Source: Nitzschia sp. pyKryTriq1 (taxonomy: Eukaryota; Bacillariophyta; Bacillariophyceae; Bacillariales; Bacillariaceae). From it: a stretch of 64,000 nt of DNA. Where the stretch lies: assembly GCA_956465555.1 (NCBI GenBank), contig OY101118.1, positions 2,067,751 to 2,131,750 of the forward strand. Direction: 5' to 3'. The position numbers and the translations under genes are program-made. Below, piece by piece: positions 11,294 through 24,683 of the stretch (position 1 is the stretch's first letter; each line of letters opens with the position of its first letter). Under the pieces are notes generated by a model. The model had not been told where the DNA came from. It searched no databases and worked only from the letters and a program-made list of their open reading frames with translations.

Positions 11294-14200
11294 CTAGGTA
11301 CCCCATCGAAACCAGCTCTTCCTTTGGGGACTTTTTGGTTCTTCCGTAGGTTCTTCCGCTGAGTAAGTGTGTGCGTCTGCAAAGGCGTCGAAACTATCAT
11401 CGTTTCCACCGTAAGAGAGGCCAAAACCAAGGCCATCGTCCAGCCCGGCATCTTCTACCCCGAATGCTAGCCCAGCGTCGAGACCGAAGTCGTTTGTGGG
11501 TATCGATAAGCCCATGTCAAGTATGTCTTGATCGGGTGCGTGTCGGAGGTTGGGGGCTACCGGTGCTTGTTCAGCCGAGTTGCCGGGAGAATCGTTGAAG
11601 AGGATCGAAGCTGCTACCCGCGCCGGTGTGGCTGCAGGAGTGACTGCCACTTCAAATGGCGGATCGATATCAAATCTACCACTCATGTTCTCGAGATTGG
11701 TGTACGAGGTGTTTCGAGAGGGTGTGTTCCAGCTTACTATTGATGCATCGTCTTGGAGCGTGGCAATTGTCGATTCGTCGTCAAAATCATTGTCATTGAG
11801 ATCTCGGGAGATTTCAAAGTTCCGTACACTCTCCGTATCACTAGCCTTGATCGCTTGGTCGGCCCAACCCATAAAGTTCTGGATTGTATCACCTTGAGCC
11901 CAGGAATCCGATAGTTGAGCGATCAAATTTTTCTTCTGCAGATAATCTGCCATGATTCCAACGGCCATGGCTTCCACCGCGGAGGCGTCGTCAGCATCGG
12001 GCGAAGCTACACCCTCTGAAAGATTCTCAATCTCTTCGGCATCGAAGAAACTTTCTAGGTCACGACCATCCGCTGCCGAGATAAAGCTTATTGGGGCTTC
12101 ACTCGGCGGGGTCTGAAAGGTACTGTCGATATTCGGCTCCGGCGAGTCTATAATCGCTGGACTGTCAACCGCTCCTTGGGGCTGGCTCTTGATTTGACCA
12201 GGATGATCTTCAAGCGAATCTGCCCGTGCATCGGGTGCGTCCCACTTGTCGTGGTGAGGAATGGAATCATGAAAAATATCGTCTTCGTCGACTGACGGCG
12301 CTTTCTCGTCTGCATTCGATTCAGGGAGACTCGGTGAACTCGTGCAAGAATGATCATCCGCTAACAACTGTTCGTCGACCGAACTTGGCGGTGTACCAAT
12401 CGGGATAATAAAATCCTCTGCTTTGGGGGCGTTGACAATGTTTCCGTTTAGCGAGTCTGCGACATTTCGCTCCTTGGTCAGATTATTTCCTTTCCGGTCA
12501 GTTCCTCGCATTGTATCTTCCACTGGCTCTTTCTGGTCCTGCTGGGGGGTTTCTGTTATCGGGTCCTTTGATTTAAGTGAGTTGTCGGTCAGGGCGGTTG
12601 TCGCTCGACCATCATGATGAGTACCCTTGGGCGAAAGTTCTTTTTGAGATTCCTCCTTTCTGGTATCCAAGTCCATTGAATCATTGGCTGGTGCCCAGTC
12701 GAAAGATTGTGACAAGACCTGGTCATCATCCATTTTAAAATCAGTTTCGCCCGTGGAAAATGACTCCACGGATAATTTCGGCGCTTCCAGTTCCGACGAG
12801 GCTAGTGCGGGTGGTAATTTGTCGCCCGACACTTCGACAGAGGTTTCCTCCGCCGGCTGAAGATCTTTGCTGTCACGAGGCACGAAAACCTCTGCCACTT
12901 CGCCCACCAATTTTTGATTCGGCATTGACTCCTCCTCAGATAATTCTTCGGGGGCGTCCTCCACTGAAGATACAATTTCACGTGATAATTTGTCGCCCAA
13001 CACTTCGACAGAGGTTGCCTCTACCGGCTGAAGATCGTTGCTGTCATCAGTCACGACAACCTCTGCCACTTCGCCCACCAATTTCTTATTCGACATTGAC
13101 TCCTCCTCAGATGGAATGGGGGCGTCCCCAACTGACGACACGCCCAACACTTCGACAGAGGTTTCCTCTACCGACTTTAGATCGTTACTGTCACGGGTCA
13201 CAAAAACCTCTGCCACTTCGCCCACCAATTTTTCAGATGATTCTTCGGGGGCGTCCTCCACTGAAGATACAATTTCACGTGATAATTTGTCGCCCAACAC
13301 TTCGACAGAGGTTGCCTCTACCGGCTGAAGATCGTTGCTGTCATCAGTCACGACAACCTCTGCCACTTCGCCCACCAATTTCTTATTCGACATTGACTCC
13401 TCCTCAGATGGAATGGGGGCGTCCCCAACTGACGACACGCCCAACACTTCGACAGAGGTTTCCTCTACCGACTTTAGATCGTTACTGCCACGGGTCACGA
13501 AAACCTCTGCCACTTCGCCCACCAATTTTTCAGATGATTCTTCGGGGGCGTCCTCCACTGAAGATACAATTTCACGTGATAATTTGTCGCCCAACACTTC
13601 GACAGAGGTTGCCTCAACCGGCTGAAGATCATTGCTGTCATCAGTCACGACAACCTCTGCCACTTCGCCCACCAATTTCTTATTCGACATTGACTCCTCC
13701 TCAGATGGAATGGGGGCGTCCTCAACTGACGACACGCCCAACACTTCGACAGAGGTTTCCTCCGCCGGCTGAAGATCTTTGCTGTCACGAGGCACGAAAA
13801 CCTCTGCCACTTCGCCCACCAATTTTTGATTCGGCATTGACTCCTCCTCAGATGATTCTTCGGGGGCGTCCTCCACTGAAGATACAATTTCACGTGATAA
13901 TTTGTCGCCCAACACTTCGACAGAGGTTGCCTCAACCGGCTGAAGATCATTGCTGTCATCAGTCACGACAACCTCTTCCACTTCGCCCACCAATTTCTTA
14001 TTCGACATTGACTCCTCCTCAGATGGAATGGGGGCGTCCCCAACTGACGACACGCCCAACACTTCGACAGAGGTTTCCTCCACCAACTGTAGATCTTTAT
14101 TGTCATGAGCTAGGAAACTATCTGCCACTTCGCCTGCGGATGTCTGATTCGGCATTGTTCCCCCCTCGGATGGTTTGGGGGCGTCCTCCATTGACGATGC

Positions 14201-17200
14201 AATTTCGGGTGCTACTTTGTCCCACAACTCTTCTTCGGCGTTGGATTTATTAGTTGACTGCGATTCCACCGATGTTTTTGAGGTCTCTTTCTCTGGGAGG
14301 ACCTTTCTGGGTGATAGGTGGTCATTGTTTTCGTCCAATTGCCCATGTGATTTTTCATCGTCTTCCGAAGAAGCCTTCGCTAAATGCTCAGACATGGAAT
14401 CGGAATGGGCTCTCGGGTTCCCGTCCAAGAGCCCAATGTTCTGCGGTAATATTGATGGCGAAGCCTCCTCCTTCGCGTCGTCAGCATTTTCCACCTCTCT
14501 GTCTGCTGTTCCGAGTCGTGGCAAATCTCGATTGACGACAGCTTGTTCGGAGTCGTCCTCCAACAAATCTAGATGAGCGCTCGCTTGATCTGCACTTTGG
14601 ATATCATCTGCGCGATTGGTGCTCTTTGATTTTTCTGCCAAGGGGGTTTCCATTTGCTCCATGGAAACATTGAAAGCGGCACCAACTGTTTGTCGGATCT
14701 CGGAATGGGCTTTTGACTCTGAAGGGCGCCGAGTCTCGCTCAATTGTGTCGCACTTATAGCATCAGCAACGGCCTTCCCGATTTCTTGCTCCGGTGCTTC
14801 AGGCGAGTGACTGTCCATTTGTGCTGGTGAAGCAGGCTTGGGCGACGAACTTGTCTCTTCTTCAACGTTCGAAATCATTTCGTTTGACCCTGGAGGATTC
14901 GTTTTTACCGCATTAGCTGGCCCATCCAAGCCATTGCGTTGACCCTCCGTGAAGACGGCGCTGTTGTCCTGCGCATTTTCAAAGCGAGAAACAATGCCCG
15001 GTGACTCATGTTCAGTAGTCGACGTGGTTGGGGGCTCTTCGACTGGTCGGGAGATCAAGGATTTGGCTTCCGAATTTGTCCCATGGTCCCCCGAACTGTC
15101 TACACCTTGTTCAGTTGTCAGGTCCCTCTGTGATTTCTTTCTTCTGTAGGCCATGGCAGCCGACAAGAAGTCAGACTTAGAATCTTCGTTGTCTTCATTC
15201 TTGCGACGACAGGCAGCTGCTTTCGCGGAAAACTTGGATGATTCAGCAGAGAGCCTAATGCTGGTACCAACTTCATTCAGCTTCTCGTCGATCGCAGGAA
15301 GCTTTTCGCCGTTCGTATTAGCACCCCTCGAATGTGGGCCAGCGTCAGAGTGTCCACGTTCGTTTTTCTTTAGAGAAGCGGCTGCACCCAAGCCAAACAA
15401 ATCATCATTCTCGGAGCCCTTTCGAGAAACAGCCGAAGCTGCCGCGACTCCACGGCCTTTCCCCTCCGTCTGCTTCTGACGAGAGGGAGCAGAAGCGGGA
15501 AAACGCCCAACCTTCTTTTTCCCTCCGTTTCCGACTTCTTTCTTTGCCCTTGCAGCCTTCGCCGCGGTGCGTTTCTTCTCTTTAGCCTGCGCAATTTATT
15601 AGTTTCTGTCTGCATTGCAAGAAAAGATAGCACTCTATCGATCCCGAATCGACACAACTCACCTCCTTGTTTTCAATGGCTTCAACCTGTTCGACCGCCT
15701 TTTTCCATTCATTCATGAAGCGCCTGAGCGTTCCAAAGAAATCTGACGTTGCCATTTGCTCGTCTTCGCCAAAGTACTGCAGAACGGCACGATATTTTTT
15801 CTTGATATTCTCGATCGATTCTGAAGCTTGCTCACACGCAACATTTGCATTCAAGGAAAAACGCTCCATAGAAGTTCTTCCAGTCAGGTGATCCATTTTA
15901 TTGAATTGCATCACCCCTCCAGTAGTACGCACAGAGGTTCGCTGCTCTGCAAGTTCCGACAACGACATGGGTTTGAGCTCACCAGCCTGTTCTAGGCGAT
16001 CTCCCTCTTGCTTTGCGATTTCATGGACGCCTTTCAATTCCTCTGCAATCAATTTTATATCGGTATTGAGCCCGTCCAAGAGAACACTCTCCGCAGGGAC
16101 GACAGATAAGAGGTCACGATCGAAGGCTATGAGGGAACTGTCATTCTTCTTCACCAATTTCACGACATAGTGAAGCACACTGGTCTTCTTGTCAAACGCT
16201 TTTGCCTGCGCACACAGTTTTGAGATACATGAGATAAAAAATTTCATGAAGAAGCCCTCCAAGAATTCGACATACCTCATTAAGTTTCAAAAGGGCATCC
16301 AGCGTGAAGCCCATTGCCATCTTTCCTTCTCCTCCTGTATTGATTTGATTGACAACCGTCAAAATCATCGCCATAAGCTTTCGGAGTTTCTCCGAAGATC
16401 TGAGCTCATCGCAAGCATTATTTAAGATACGGATACCCTCCGTGGTCTCCTCAAATCGGTGCTTGAAAATCGAACGGAACAACATGGCATCAAGTTTAGC
16501 CCCTGCATCTTCAACGTCAATCATCGTCACCATGTACTTCTCAGTTTCGCTACAATCTGCGTACAGCTTATCCCACACTTCTTTCGATGCATCCCCCTTC
16601 TTCATATACACGATCAAGCCTCGGCGTTCATCCGCATCCGGGAGATATTCTTTCAGTGCCTTTAGCTGTGTCGCATCAAACTTGGCATGGTCCCTGCACA
16701 TATTGTGAGTGTAGGTCGGCAAGACGAGACAAGAAAACTTCAGGGGAAATCGACCAACTTACATTCTGTTGACATACTCGGCAATCTTCGAATGATCCGT
16801 CTTCAGCCGTGCTAGGACAATCCCACCATTCATGGACCGTTTCGGATCGATCACCTGCACGAGCTTCTTCTGTTCCTTTTTTTCATCTTTCTTCTTGTTT
16901 TTCTGGTCTGCTGGGTCTGCGGACTCCGTGAAAAGATCCTCGAACTCCTTCTGGTCGTACTTCAATGTATTCATAGCAATCGCACCGCGAACGATGCTCC
17001 ACATTGAGTCTTCCTTGAGTTTTGATGGGTCGATGGGGTTCCAGTAGATTTTCTTCCTGCGGACTCGTTTTTTCTTTTTTGCGGGCTTCTTGCCAGCGGA
17101 CCCTTTCTTCATCTGGAATGCCACCGATTTTGTCGGGTCCATGTCCAGTATCCCGGGATTCTTCCCGTCGCGTTCGAGTGCGTTTTGGACTGCACCAGGA

Positions 17201-20200
17201 GGGAGACCCATGCTGAGCATTTTGAAATATTTTGAATATTCTGGGTCATCTTTCAGGGGTATACCAGTGTCCTTCTCCGCAGCAGCACCCAACTGAGACC
17301 GGGCGCTCTTTGTAGGATCAAGATCCATGATCATTGGATCCTTTCCGTCTCGTGTCATCGCATTTTTCACTGCGTCAACAGGCAGTCCCATTTTAAGCAT
17401 CTTGAAGTATTTGGCGTACTCTGGGTCATCTTTCAGAGGCGGCCCTGTGTCAGCATCATTATCAGGCCCGCCCCCCACTTGTGACTTGACACTCTTGTTT
17501 GGGTCAAGATCCATGATCGTTGGGTCCTTCCCGTCTCGTGTCATTGCATTTTTTACTGCGTCAACAGGCAGTCCCATTTTAAGCATCTTGAAGTATTTGG
17601 CGTACTCGGGGTCATCTTTCAGAGGCGGCCCAGCATCGACATCATTATCAGGCCCGCCCCCCACTTGTGACTTGACACTCTTGTTTGGGTCAAGATCCAT
17701 GATCGTTGGGTCCTTCCCGTCTCGCGTCATTGCGTTTTTCACTGCGTCAACGGGCAATCCCATTTTGAGCATCTTGAAGTACTTTGTATATTCCGGGTCT
17801 TCATTGAGTGGAACGTCGCCGTCACTGGCTTTTCCTTCGGGCCGCTGAGACTTTAGACTTTTGTTCGGATCCAAGTCCAAGACTGTCTGATCTTTCTCGT
17901 CACGAGTCATGGCATGCAAGACCTGTTCTTTGGGCAAGCCCATTTTCAACATCTTGAAATATTTGACGAATTCGGGGTCATCCTTGAGTGGAATTTCATC
18001 TCCATTCGTCGGCGCAGTGTCGTTTCCTTGTTCCTTTCGCCTCGCTTCATCCTCGTCTTTCTTGCGTGAAGTCTCCACCAATTGCTTTTCTTTCTCTTTG
18101 GCTTCGGCTTTCTTAGCATCTTCCCATTTTTTCTGTTGCTGCTCTTTCGCCTCTCTATTCATACTGGCCTCTCTGCCACTGGGTGATGTAACTGCCACCA
18201 CCTCATCTGATGGTTTCTCCGTTTCGCACACGGATTCATCATCGGATACGAGAGGCATATCAGTCCAAGTTTGTGAGACGTCAATCAGGTCCATCAATTC
18301 AGAAAGTTCGACCTGAGAATGGTGGAGAACTCGATGGAGCTGTATTGAGGATTCACGATTGGAGTGGCGTGGTACGAATTCACGAATGGGAGTCGCCTCT
18401 TTTCGACGCTGCCGCTTGGGATGTGGAGGAGGAATAAGAGCAGGCTTGTTCCGAGGGAAACAAGGAAGTAGGGGCTTTGTCATCGCCACTACGGAAGGAA
18501 GATGGGTTTCATTCGTTGCGAGTTGGTGAAATTGCCGATAATGTTCAGAAAAGGATCCCACAATATCCCCCTGCCTGGGGTACATCATTGATGGCACCAT
18601 CCAACCCGAGTTTCGTACGTAGGAATCAGACAAGGATAAGTTCAAGGGGTCAGCTTTTTGAAAGTGTTTCGCCACTGAAGATGGTGGTCGTGCATGCATC
18701 GAAGTACCATCTACTTGTGCCGATCGTTGCAATTGCAACCGGTCGGGCTTCTCGAGGGTAGACTCCACATTCACTTCGTCTAGCAGATTCAAAATTTCCT
18801 TTGATGCCGCACTACCCAGTCCGTATCGTGAGGATTTAGCCTTGCTATCGACCATGTTTCTTTTCCATTTGAAATTTGAGGCTTCTTCTTTCGTCTGGAG
18901 TTGTGCCAATGCTCGTGACTTCCACCAAGAGAAGGCCGGCGAATGCAACAAGAGCCCGACAGATCCTTGTAAGTCGAAATTTGTCAGCTGGAGAGCAATG
19001 CAAACCAAATGATCTTCGCACCCCTCCAAATGTTTTTCACTGTTAATCTTTCTAAAATCGTCCAAATCAATTCGACTTGGCCGTGCCGAATGATGTTGTA
19101 CAATCAATCGCAGTCCCTCTTGGAACGCCACAGACTCATGACATCGATAGATACGTTCACTAGCAACTGGACTGTTTGCTCCTAACTGCTGCACGACGTT
19201 CTTGGCAAGAACATGTTCCCCGTCGTCTCCAGTCTCGTCATCGAGCCTCTCCCAGTTGGCTTCAAATAGGAGTGTCACCAGAAAATCCTCGTCATCCAAA
19301 TGCGGCGCATAGCGCCGGGACAAATCGACTCGGTCTGGAGTCAATTCGTAAGGATAGCCTCCACTTAGAAAACCCGTGGTGTTGGCGTATCGAAAGAGGA
19401 TTTTGGAAGGATCATGAATGGTTGCATCTTCTGCAAAGTCCCCTCCGAACCGACACAGCAACAAAAAGTCCCCTTCCAGCACAACATTGACGCGATAGAA
19501 TCCCTCTTCGTCGGCCCACTGAGAAAGGTGGTTTTGATTATTGGGCGCAGCTCGACCATGATTGGCTTGCCACATGATTTCCGGATGAGACGTGTAAACA
19601 TGCTTTTGCGAAGAGTCCCATATATCCAGACACGGCTTGTCTTCCACGGGTATTCCTTGGAGTGCAATGGCCCTCAAGAGAAGTGGTTTTCGATTCAAAA
19701 ATCCTCCTAGATGCAATGCCGTATCGAATTGGCGAAAAAATAAATGCAATGAAGGAGGTAGCTGCTCCCACGTCCGATCCGGATTGGATATCCCCCGTTT
19801 GGTCAAGAAAAGCAAAAACCCTTCTCTCGAATACGAACAAAAGCCAGCGAATTTCAAGTAGCACGCCAAGGCAATAGCACTTCTGGTCTTTCCGTTGGCG
19901 CAATAGATGAGAGCCACATTGGATGGATCGAGTTGAAGATAAGCGTGAATAGCGTAACAGAGTTTGAGCATTTGAGATATGGACGGTGTCTCTGATCTTT
20001 CTTTACATGGTGACCACCAGCCCATTTGAACAATCTGCCGCCGAAACAAGAGCAGCGTTCGATCATCGGGTCGATGGTCAGTTAGGGAGAAGGCTAGAAA
20101 GCGTTCTTTTCCATGACGTTTTTCCAAGTATGTAGCAATAGCCGCCGGGGAATTTCTCAGAGCGCTTGCCGGAGGCGGAGGGTGTTGGGGGGCAGTGATG

Positions 20201-21297
20201 GGTGGTTCCGAGGATGCCTCGCCTTCCACCACAACTTGTAGCTCCTGATCCATGGGATCGTCCACCTCAGCATTTTCATCTTCTCCAAGGGTAGCGGGTG
20301 ACGCAAGTTGAGAGCTTTCACCTTCCTCTTGGCCGGACAACGACTCTGTCGTATTTTCTGGTGTACTTGGCGTATCAGGATCTATGGACATGGGCCTGGA
20401 CGTCGAAGCAACATGATCGCTGCTTTCCTCTATTGTTGGTGCACGCAGATCCTTTGCATGTTCTTGGTTGTCACCACTACTAGGTACGTCGACCGATTCC
20501 ATCCCCACTAGAGGTGCCAATACCTGACTATCCGTTTCGCCATTACATAAAGGTGGCGAAGAAGTTGAAGGCGACGGTGAAGACAAGGATGATTCACTCG
20601 GAGGATGGTCACAGGTACTCGTATCATTCGTCGGGGAGACAGCAGTTGTTTGAGCAGTTGGAGATGCTGGTTCGGTAGCAGTTTCAGGTAGCGGACCTAC
20701 TTTCGATGGTTCTCCAGTATTGGGATCTTTTGCACTGGCTGCAGCTGGTGACGACAAAGGCCCTCCGTCTTGAGGATTCTCTGTGGCAGAAGTGCACGAG
20801 GGAGAGGGCGCTGATGGTGACGATGATTCTCCAGGTTCGGGAGGAGTTGCCGTTTCTGCCTTGCTGTCTTCCTCCATAGACGAAGAGGATTCAGGAACCT
20901 GCGAGAGCGTCTCATCTGGTCCTCGAAGCAGAGAATCTTCCTTTGATGTCTGCGCCTTTGGCGATGATGGCTCCTGAGACTGTCTTTGCCTTCCCTGCTC
21001 CTGTTCCAGCGATGATTCTCCTCCTTCGTCATCATTCTCTTCGATGATGATTCGCCAAGGCCGCCGCTCGTCTCGACCCACGTCCGTGTACGCTGGAGTC
21101 GGCCATGCCAAGGCTGGTTGACTACTCACTATCAATCGATCCGTCAAGTACACCAAGTCGGTCGTGGTCGGTGGCGGTCGAGGTTTCCGTAATAATCGCT
21201 CCGCTGCATTTTTCGAGACTTGCTCCAAGGTGGGCACCACTTTGTCTTGAACTTGGTGCACCAACTCATTCACCAGATCGTCCCATAAGACATTCAT
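11294..21297 (-). CDS. Giant formin: PTEN/C2-like, CCDC53-like repeats, FH2, acidic repeat tail
   Basis: Formins nucleate and elongate actin filaments through the FH2 dimer. Four exons (16763-21297, 16276-16693, 15663-16205, 11294-15586) join in frame to about 3,262 aa. In order: an N-terminal segment (MNVLWDDLVNELVHQV, DLVYLTDRL); a Ser/Pro/Glu-rich insertion (about 90-390); a PTEN-like phosphatase fold with CANGKTR, an intact C-x5-R, near residue 465; a C2-like region; a charged KEKEKQ segment; five repeats of about 50-60 aa (about 1100-1395) containing DPEYAKYFKMLKMGLP and AMTRDGKDP, resembling the WASH-complex CCDC53 family; FH2 (about 1410-1830, from KKIYWNPIDPSKL through GFTLDALLKLNEAKAFDKKT); and an acidic tail with nine repeats of about 50 aa (about 2300-2750). 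No proline-rich FH1 is obvious just before FH2. Start 21297 was preferred to an upstream in-frame ATG that would translate simple repeats. Confidence 0.88.
12830..14150 (-). repeat. Higher-order coding repeat in formin tail
   Basis: Tandem repeats within the last formin exon. Nine units of about 50 codons each carry the core LVGEVAEV...SVEVLG. Two unit types alternate, one continuing VSSVGDAPIPSEEES and the other DKLSREIVSSVEDAPEE, so the true period is a dimer of about 297 bp. Adjacent dimers are almost identical in DNA, which points to recent unequal exchange or gene conversion. The opposite strand is open for about 500 codons here only because of the repeat. Confidence 0.9.
17110..18000 (-). 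repeat. Five CCDC53-like repeats in formin
   Basis: Five coding repeats of about 150-190 bp. Each encodes a DPE(Y/F)xKYFKMLKMGLP helix followed by A(M/L)xRD(G/E)K(D/N)P and LDPNKS or MDPTKS. The two central copies are nearly identical and the outer ones more diverged. In the WASH-complex subunit CCDC53 a related motif occurs once, so five in a row before FH2 is a notable expansion. Confidence 0.8.
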
Positions 21298-22590
21298 ATT
21301 GTATTGCGCGTCGTATGGGCATGAGCGACGTCGTTGTTGTTGGTCCACAGGATTTCTCGCTCGGTGTCCAAGACGTCTTTGAAACAGTCGTCCCGTCTCT
21401 CGTCTCGTCTCGTCTCGTCTCGTGGAATGAATGAATGAATCAATCAATCAAGCGCTGGCTTTGTCTTTGGATTTTGCAGCCAAATATGGAATGGATCTTC
21501 TGTCGTTGACTTTGTTTTTAGAATAGGTTCGCACTTTCAGCAGTTCAATAATGCTTCTTGCATTGCTTTGGGTGGACGACTCCTCTCCTCCCTCTACTTG
21601 TACTGGGTATGAGCACTCGTACACCATCGTAGTTGCTACATGGTTGCGTTTCCTTTTTCCTTCACACTTCAATTTTCCTCGCGGCGGGCGCCATTAATAA
21701 ATTTGCCGTGTTGTTTCGATTTCGTATTCGTGATGATTCGTGCTGAAGCGCGCGCGTCTTCCGTCTGGCAGTTGGCAGTCGCTGGGTGTCGCGCGTTGAT
21801 GCGAGGACGACTACGGCGACCGTTACCCCATAGTCGCGTAATTATTTTATAGCATACTGTAGTAGCCTTTAGCTACTGTACACGTAGTACTACCGGTAGA
21901 GAGTACGTTTACGAGAACAGTATTTGTACCGGTGGTCTAATAGTAGATGAGGGCGTCGTTAACTGCACCATACTGCACTAGTTCAAGAGTGTGAAGGAGA
22001 AACAGAGCAACTGCTGCTCAACTGTGTGCCCAACTCACTCCATAGCTGGAGGTGTACACGTACGAGTTCTTAAATGTGCTACCACGTAAAACTTTTAAAA
22101 TTGCTCAAACAACGAGCCTGGAGCCAACAAGAAAGAGAAGACCATTCCTTGTTCTGTCACTATTGACTATTGGACGAAATCTCCCCTCTACGAGTAACAC
22201 AGATCGGCATGCAGTGCCAAGTACCAATTGAGTACGTGTAGACTATTCTCTACAAATATTCGATACTATATCACGCCTACAAACTAGCTAGTAGTACTGC
22301 ACGAATACTATTTCTGCCGATGCTACTATATCAAGGTCCAAGAAGAGGGGGAAAGATCTAGTTAGACCGCAGCCAGCGCGATCTACCGGTCATTTCCTCC
22401 TCCGGTCGTGTATATGGTTGTCGTTCGATTGATTGATGAACTGGTTGTGCGTGCTGCGCTTTCGTAGAAGATCATGGTGCACTCCAAGTACGCCACAATT
22501 CATTCGACCGTCCGCACGCACTATCACTCGTCCCATGAGGGAGTCCAAAGGAGGGCAGCCCGAAGAGGAGTCGTGGTCAAGCAACAACGT
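21298..22590. other. Intergenic between formin 5' end and RAD51 3' end
   Basis: Adjacent to 21297 are TCTCGTCTCGTCTCG and GAATGAATGAATCAATCAATCAA microsatellites, probably formin 5' UTR or promoter. The remainder has GTAC/ACCGGT motifs near 21880-21940 and no supported gene. Confidence 0.5.
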
Positions 22591-24008
22591 CTATTCAGTG
22601 GCGTCGCAAACACCCGCGCCCGACACCGCGAATTGCGCATCCGCCTCTGGAAGGGTCGGACTGTCATAGACCGTCACTGTGCATCATTTTGAAAAGCGAA
22701 AGAAGTGAGCTACGACAGTCTTGTTTCGTATTACTTTGAGAAAAAGACACACCAATGACACACTACTTACTGATACGATTGTTGCCACGACCCTTCCTCA
22801 ATCGGAGACGAGTAGTACACGCATGCGCAACAATGTTTCCACCAATAGGTTTGGTAGAGTCCTTGGCAAAGCTCATTCCGTCAGGATTGGCAACTACTTG
22901 GTTCGTGATAAAGACAGCCACACCAAACTCTTCCGCCAGACGAGTCAACTGTCGCAAGAATTGAGCCATTTGCATCTGACGCTCCGAGAGCTCGCCACGA
23001 CCAGTGTAATCCGTACGAAACAAGGCCGTCGCCGAATCAACGACCAAAAGAGCGTAGCGATCTTGAGCCATAATGGCAGCAGCCACCTTAAGGAGTTCCA
23101 TTTGGTGCTCCGAGTTGTGCGCACGAGCGTACGCGACATTCTCCAAGGCAAGAGTGGGATCCAATCCAAAGCGCTCTGCAATGGCTTGAAGGCGTTGTGG
23201 GCGAAAGCTTCCTTCGGTGTCGATGTAAATCGCCTTGCCTTCCGCTCCACCTTCTGTGACTGCCATCTGGCAAGTCACACAGAGAGTGTGGCAGAGCTGA
23301 GTCTTGCCGGTACGAAACTCTCCAAAGACTTCCGTAATCGACCCCGTCTCGATGCCGCCCTCCAAGAGCTTGTCGATCTCTACAGCACCCGTCGTCAAGG
23401 TCACTAGATTTCTGTATTACAAGGACAAAGATTTGTGAGACACATTACTCGTTCGTTCAACCCCAGAAGCACTTTGGTCATTCCCGCAAGACCATCCACG
23501 GTACGAGTACAGTAGTATCAACACGATAGCACGTACTTGCGGTCTTCCAAGGCATCCGCTGCCGTGCGGAAATCCATGGCAACCATCGACTTGACAATCT
23601 CCTTGAGCTTGGCCACCTTGGCTTCCGAGATTCCTTTGACATCGGAAAGTTTTCGAACCGTGGCATGCGCAATCTGGAAAATAAGACGAAGTTTTAAGAG
23701 AGCGTGAGAATGGCAGCAAGTTTTGAATCATCATCTTGCGCAAGAAGTCCGTACCGATTCCACCGTGTGATAGCCAGCGTTTTGGAGTTTCTGAATGTCA
23801 TTGGCAGCAATGCCATGCTCTTGGAGTATCTCTAGACTTTGAAAGTTCACCGTCTGGAGTACGTGAAAAGGCGTGAGTACAATACCATGGAAATCGGCGG
23901 GCTCCATACATTATTGACGTGTACCTGACTTACCGCCATCTCCTCGTCCTCGTGCTGTCCTTCCACGTCATGGTGTTGGTCCTCTTCTTGCATCTGCGCT
24001 TCCATCAT
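22591..24008 (-). CDS. RAD51: RAD51 recombinase
   Basis: Strand-exchange ATPase of homologous recombination; forms nuclear filaments on single-stranded DNA. Five exons (23934-24008, 23755-23853, 23537-23673, 22771-23411, 22591-22676) join in frame to 345 aa, the normal family length. Visible parts: a short acidic N-terminus ([10 protein letters not shown]); the helix-hairpin-helix domain ([23 protein letters not shown]); linker and [21 protein letters not shown]; Walker [10 protein letters not shown]; Walker [13 protein letters not shown]; loop 1 near [12 protein letters not shown]; loop 2 near [22 protein letters not shown]; and the C-terminus [22 protein letters not shown], where the family has IYDSPCLPE-A-F-I-A-GV. 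This identifies RAD51 rather than DMC1 or archaeal RadA with good confidence. Exons 2 and 3 end in GTACGG and GTACGT donors. Adjacent ATG codons at 24008 and 24005 could both serve as start. Confidence 0.95.
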
Positions 24009-24683
24009 TGTCTTTCTATACTATCTGCTATCGGCAAAGTCAAAAAATATGATGTCTTGGAGGGAAAGAATTTGCGGCAACCTTTTTATACTCCTATAAT
24101 AGTCGTATTGTGTTGCGATGGCGGCGGCCGTGTTTTGATGTTGGTAGACTACAAGTACAAGGTACTGTACCTGGTACTGTACCGTTGCAGTTCAAGTACA
24201 GAGTACGAAAGCGTCTTCCACAGCATTCATACGAGTACTCGTACCGTACCAGGTACTCTCTACCGGTGTACAGTAGTAGAGAGAGCTACTACCAGTACTT
24301 TCGCGCTGTTTGTGGTTTGAGTTCAGATTTGATTATGGCGCGCGGTGGTGATTGTACGAACCAGAGGGGCTGGTTCGACCAATCATAACACTCCATCCAG
24401 GCTACAGGTACACCGTATCGTACCGGTAAGGTCCAATTAATCGACTTTTTATTGGAATCCCGGCCAGACTTTCGGTCTACGCGACTCGTACGATCACAAT
24501 CTGCCCGTCGTCGCTAGATAATGTCGCACCAGAGAACCATACTCTACGTTCGCTGGCGATCCTACCTCTTTGCTCATTAAATGTTTCATGTTTTCAATTG
24601 ACTGTTTCCTATGGTGAGATTCCATTGAGATACCATTGAGCCAGCGAGCGATATCTCGGACACGCTAGTAACCGACGAAAGAG
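24009..24683. other. RAD51 upstream region, GTAC-rich
   Basis: No gene seen. Between about 24160 and 24430 there are many GTAC-type palindromes (GGTACTGTACC, GTACCAGGTAC, GTACCGGTAAG). The last part leads into an LTR-like fragment. Confidence 0.45.

Noticed and set aside
12760-14253. A 497-codon open frame on the plus strand, Pro/Arg/Leu-rich and repetitive
   Set aside because: It is the antisense shadow of the formin tail repeat; openness is forced by the repeated codons, and composition is unlike a real protein.
21298-21447. N-terminal extension of the formin from the ATG at 21447
   Set aside because: It would translate TCTCG and GAAT microsatellites; the ATG at 21297 begins protein-like sequence.
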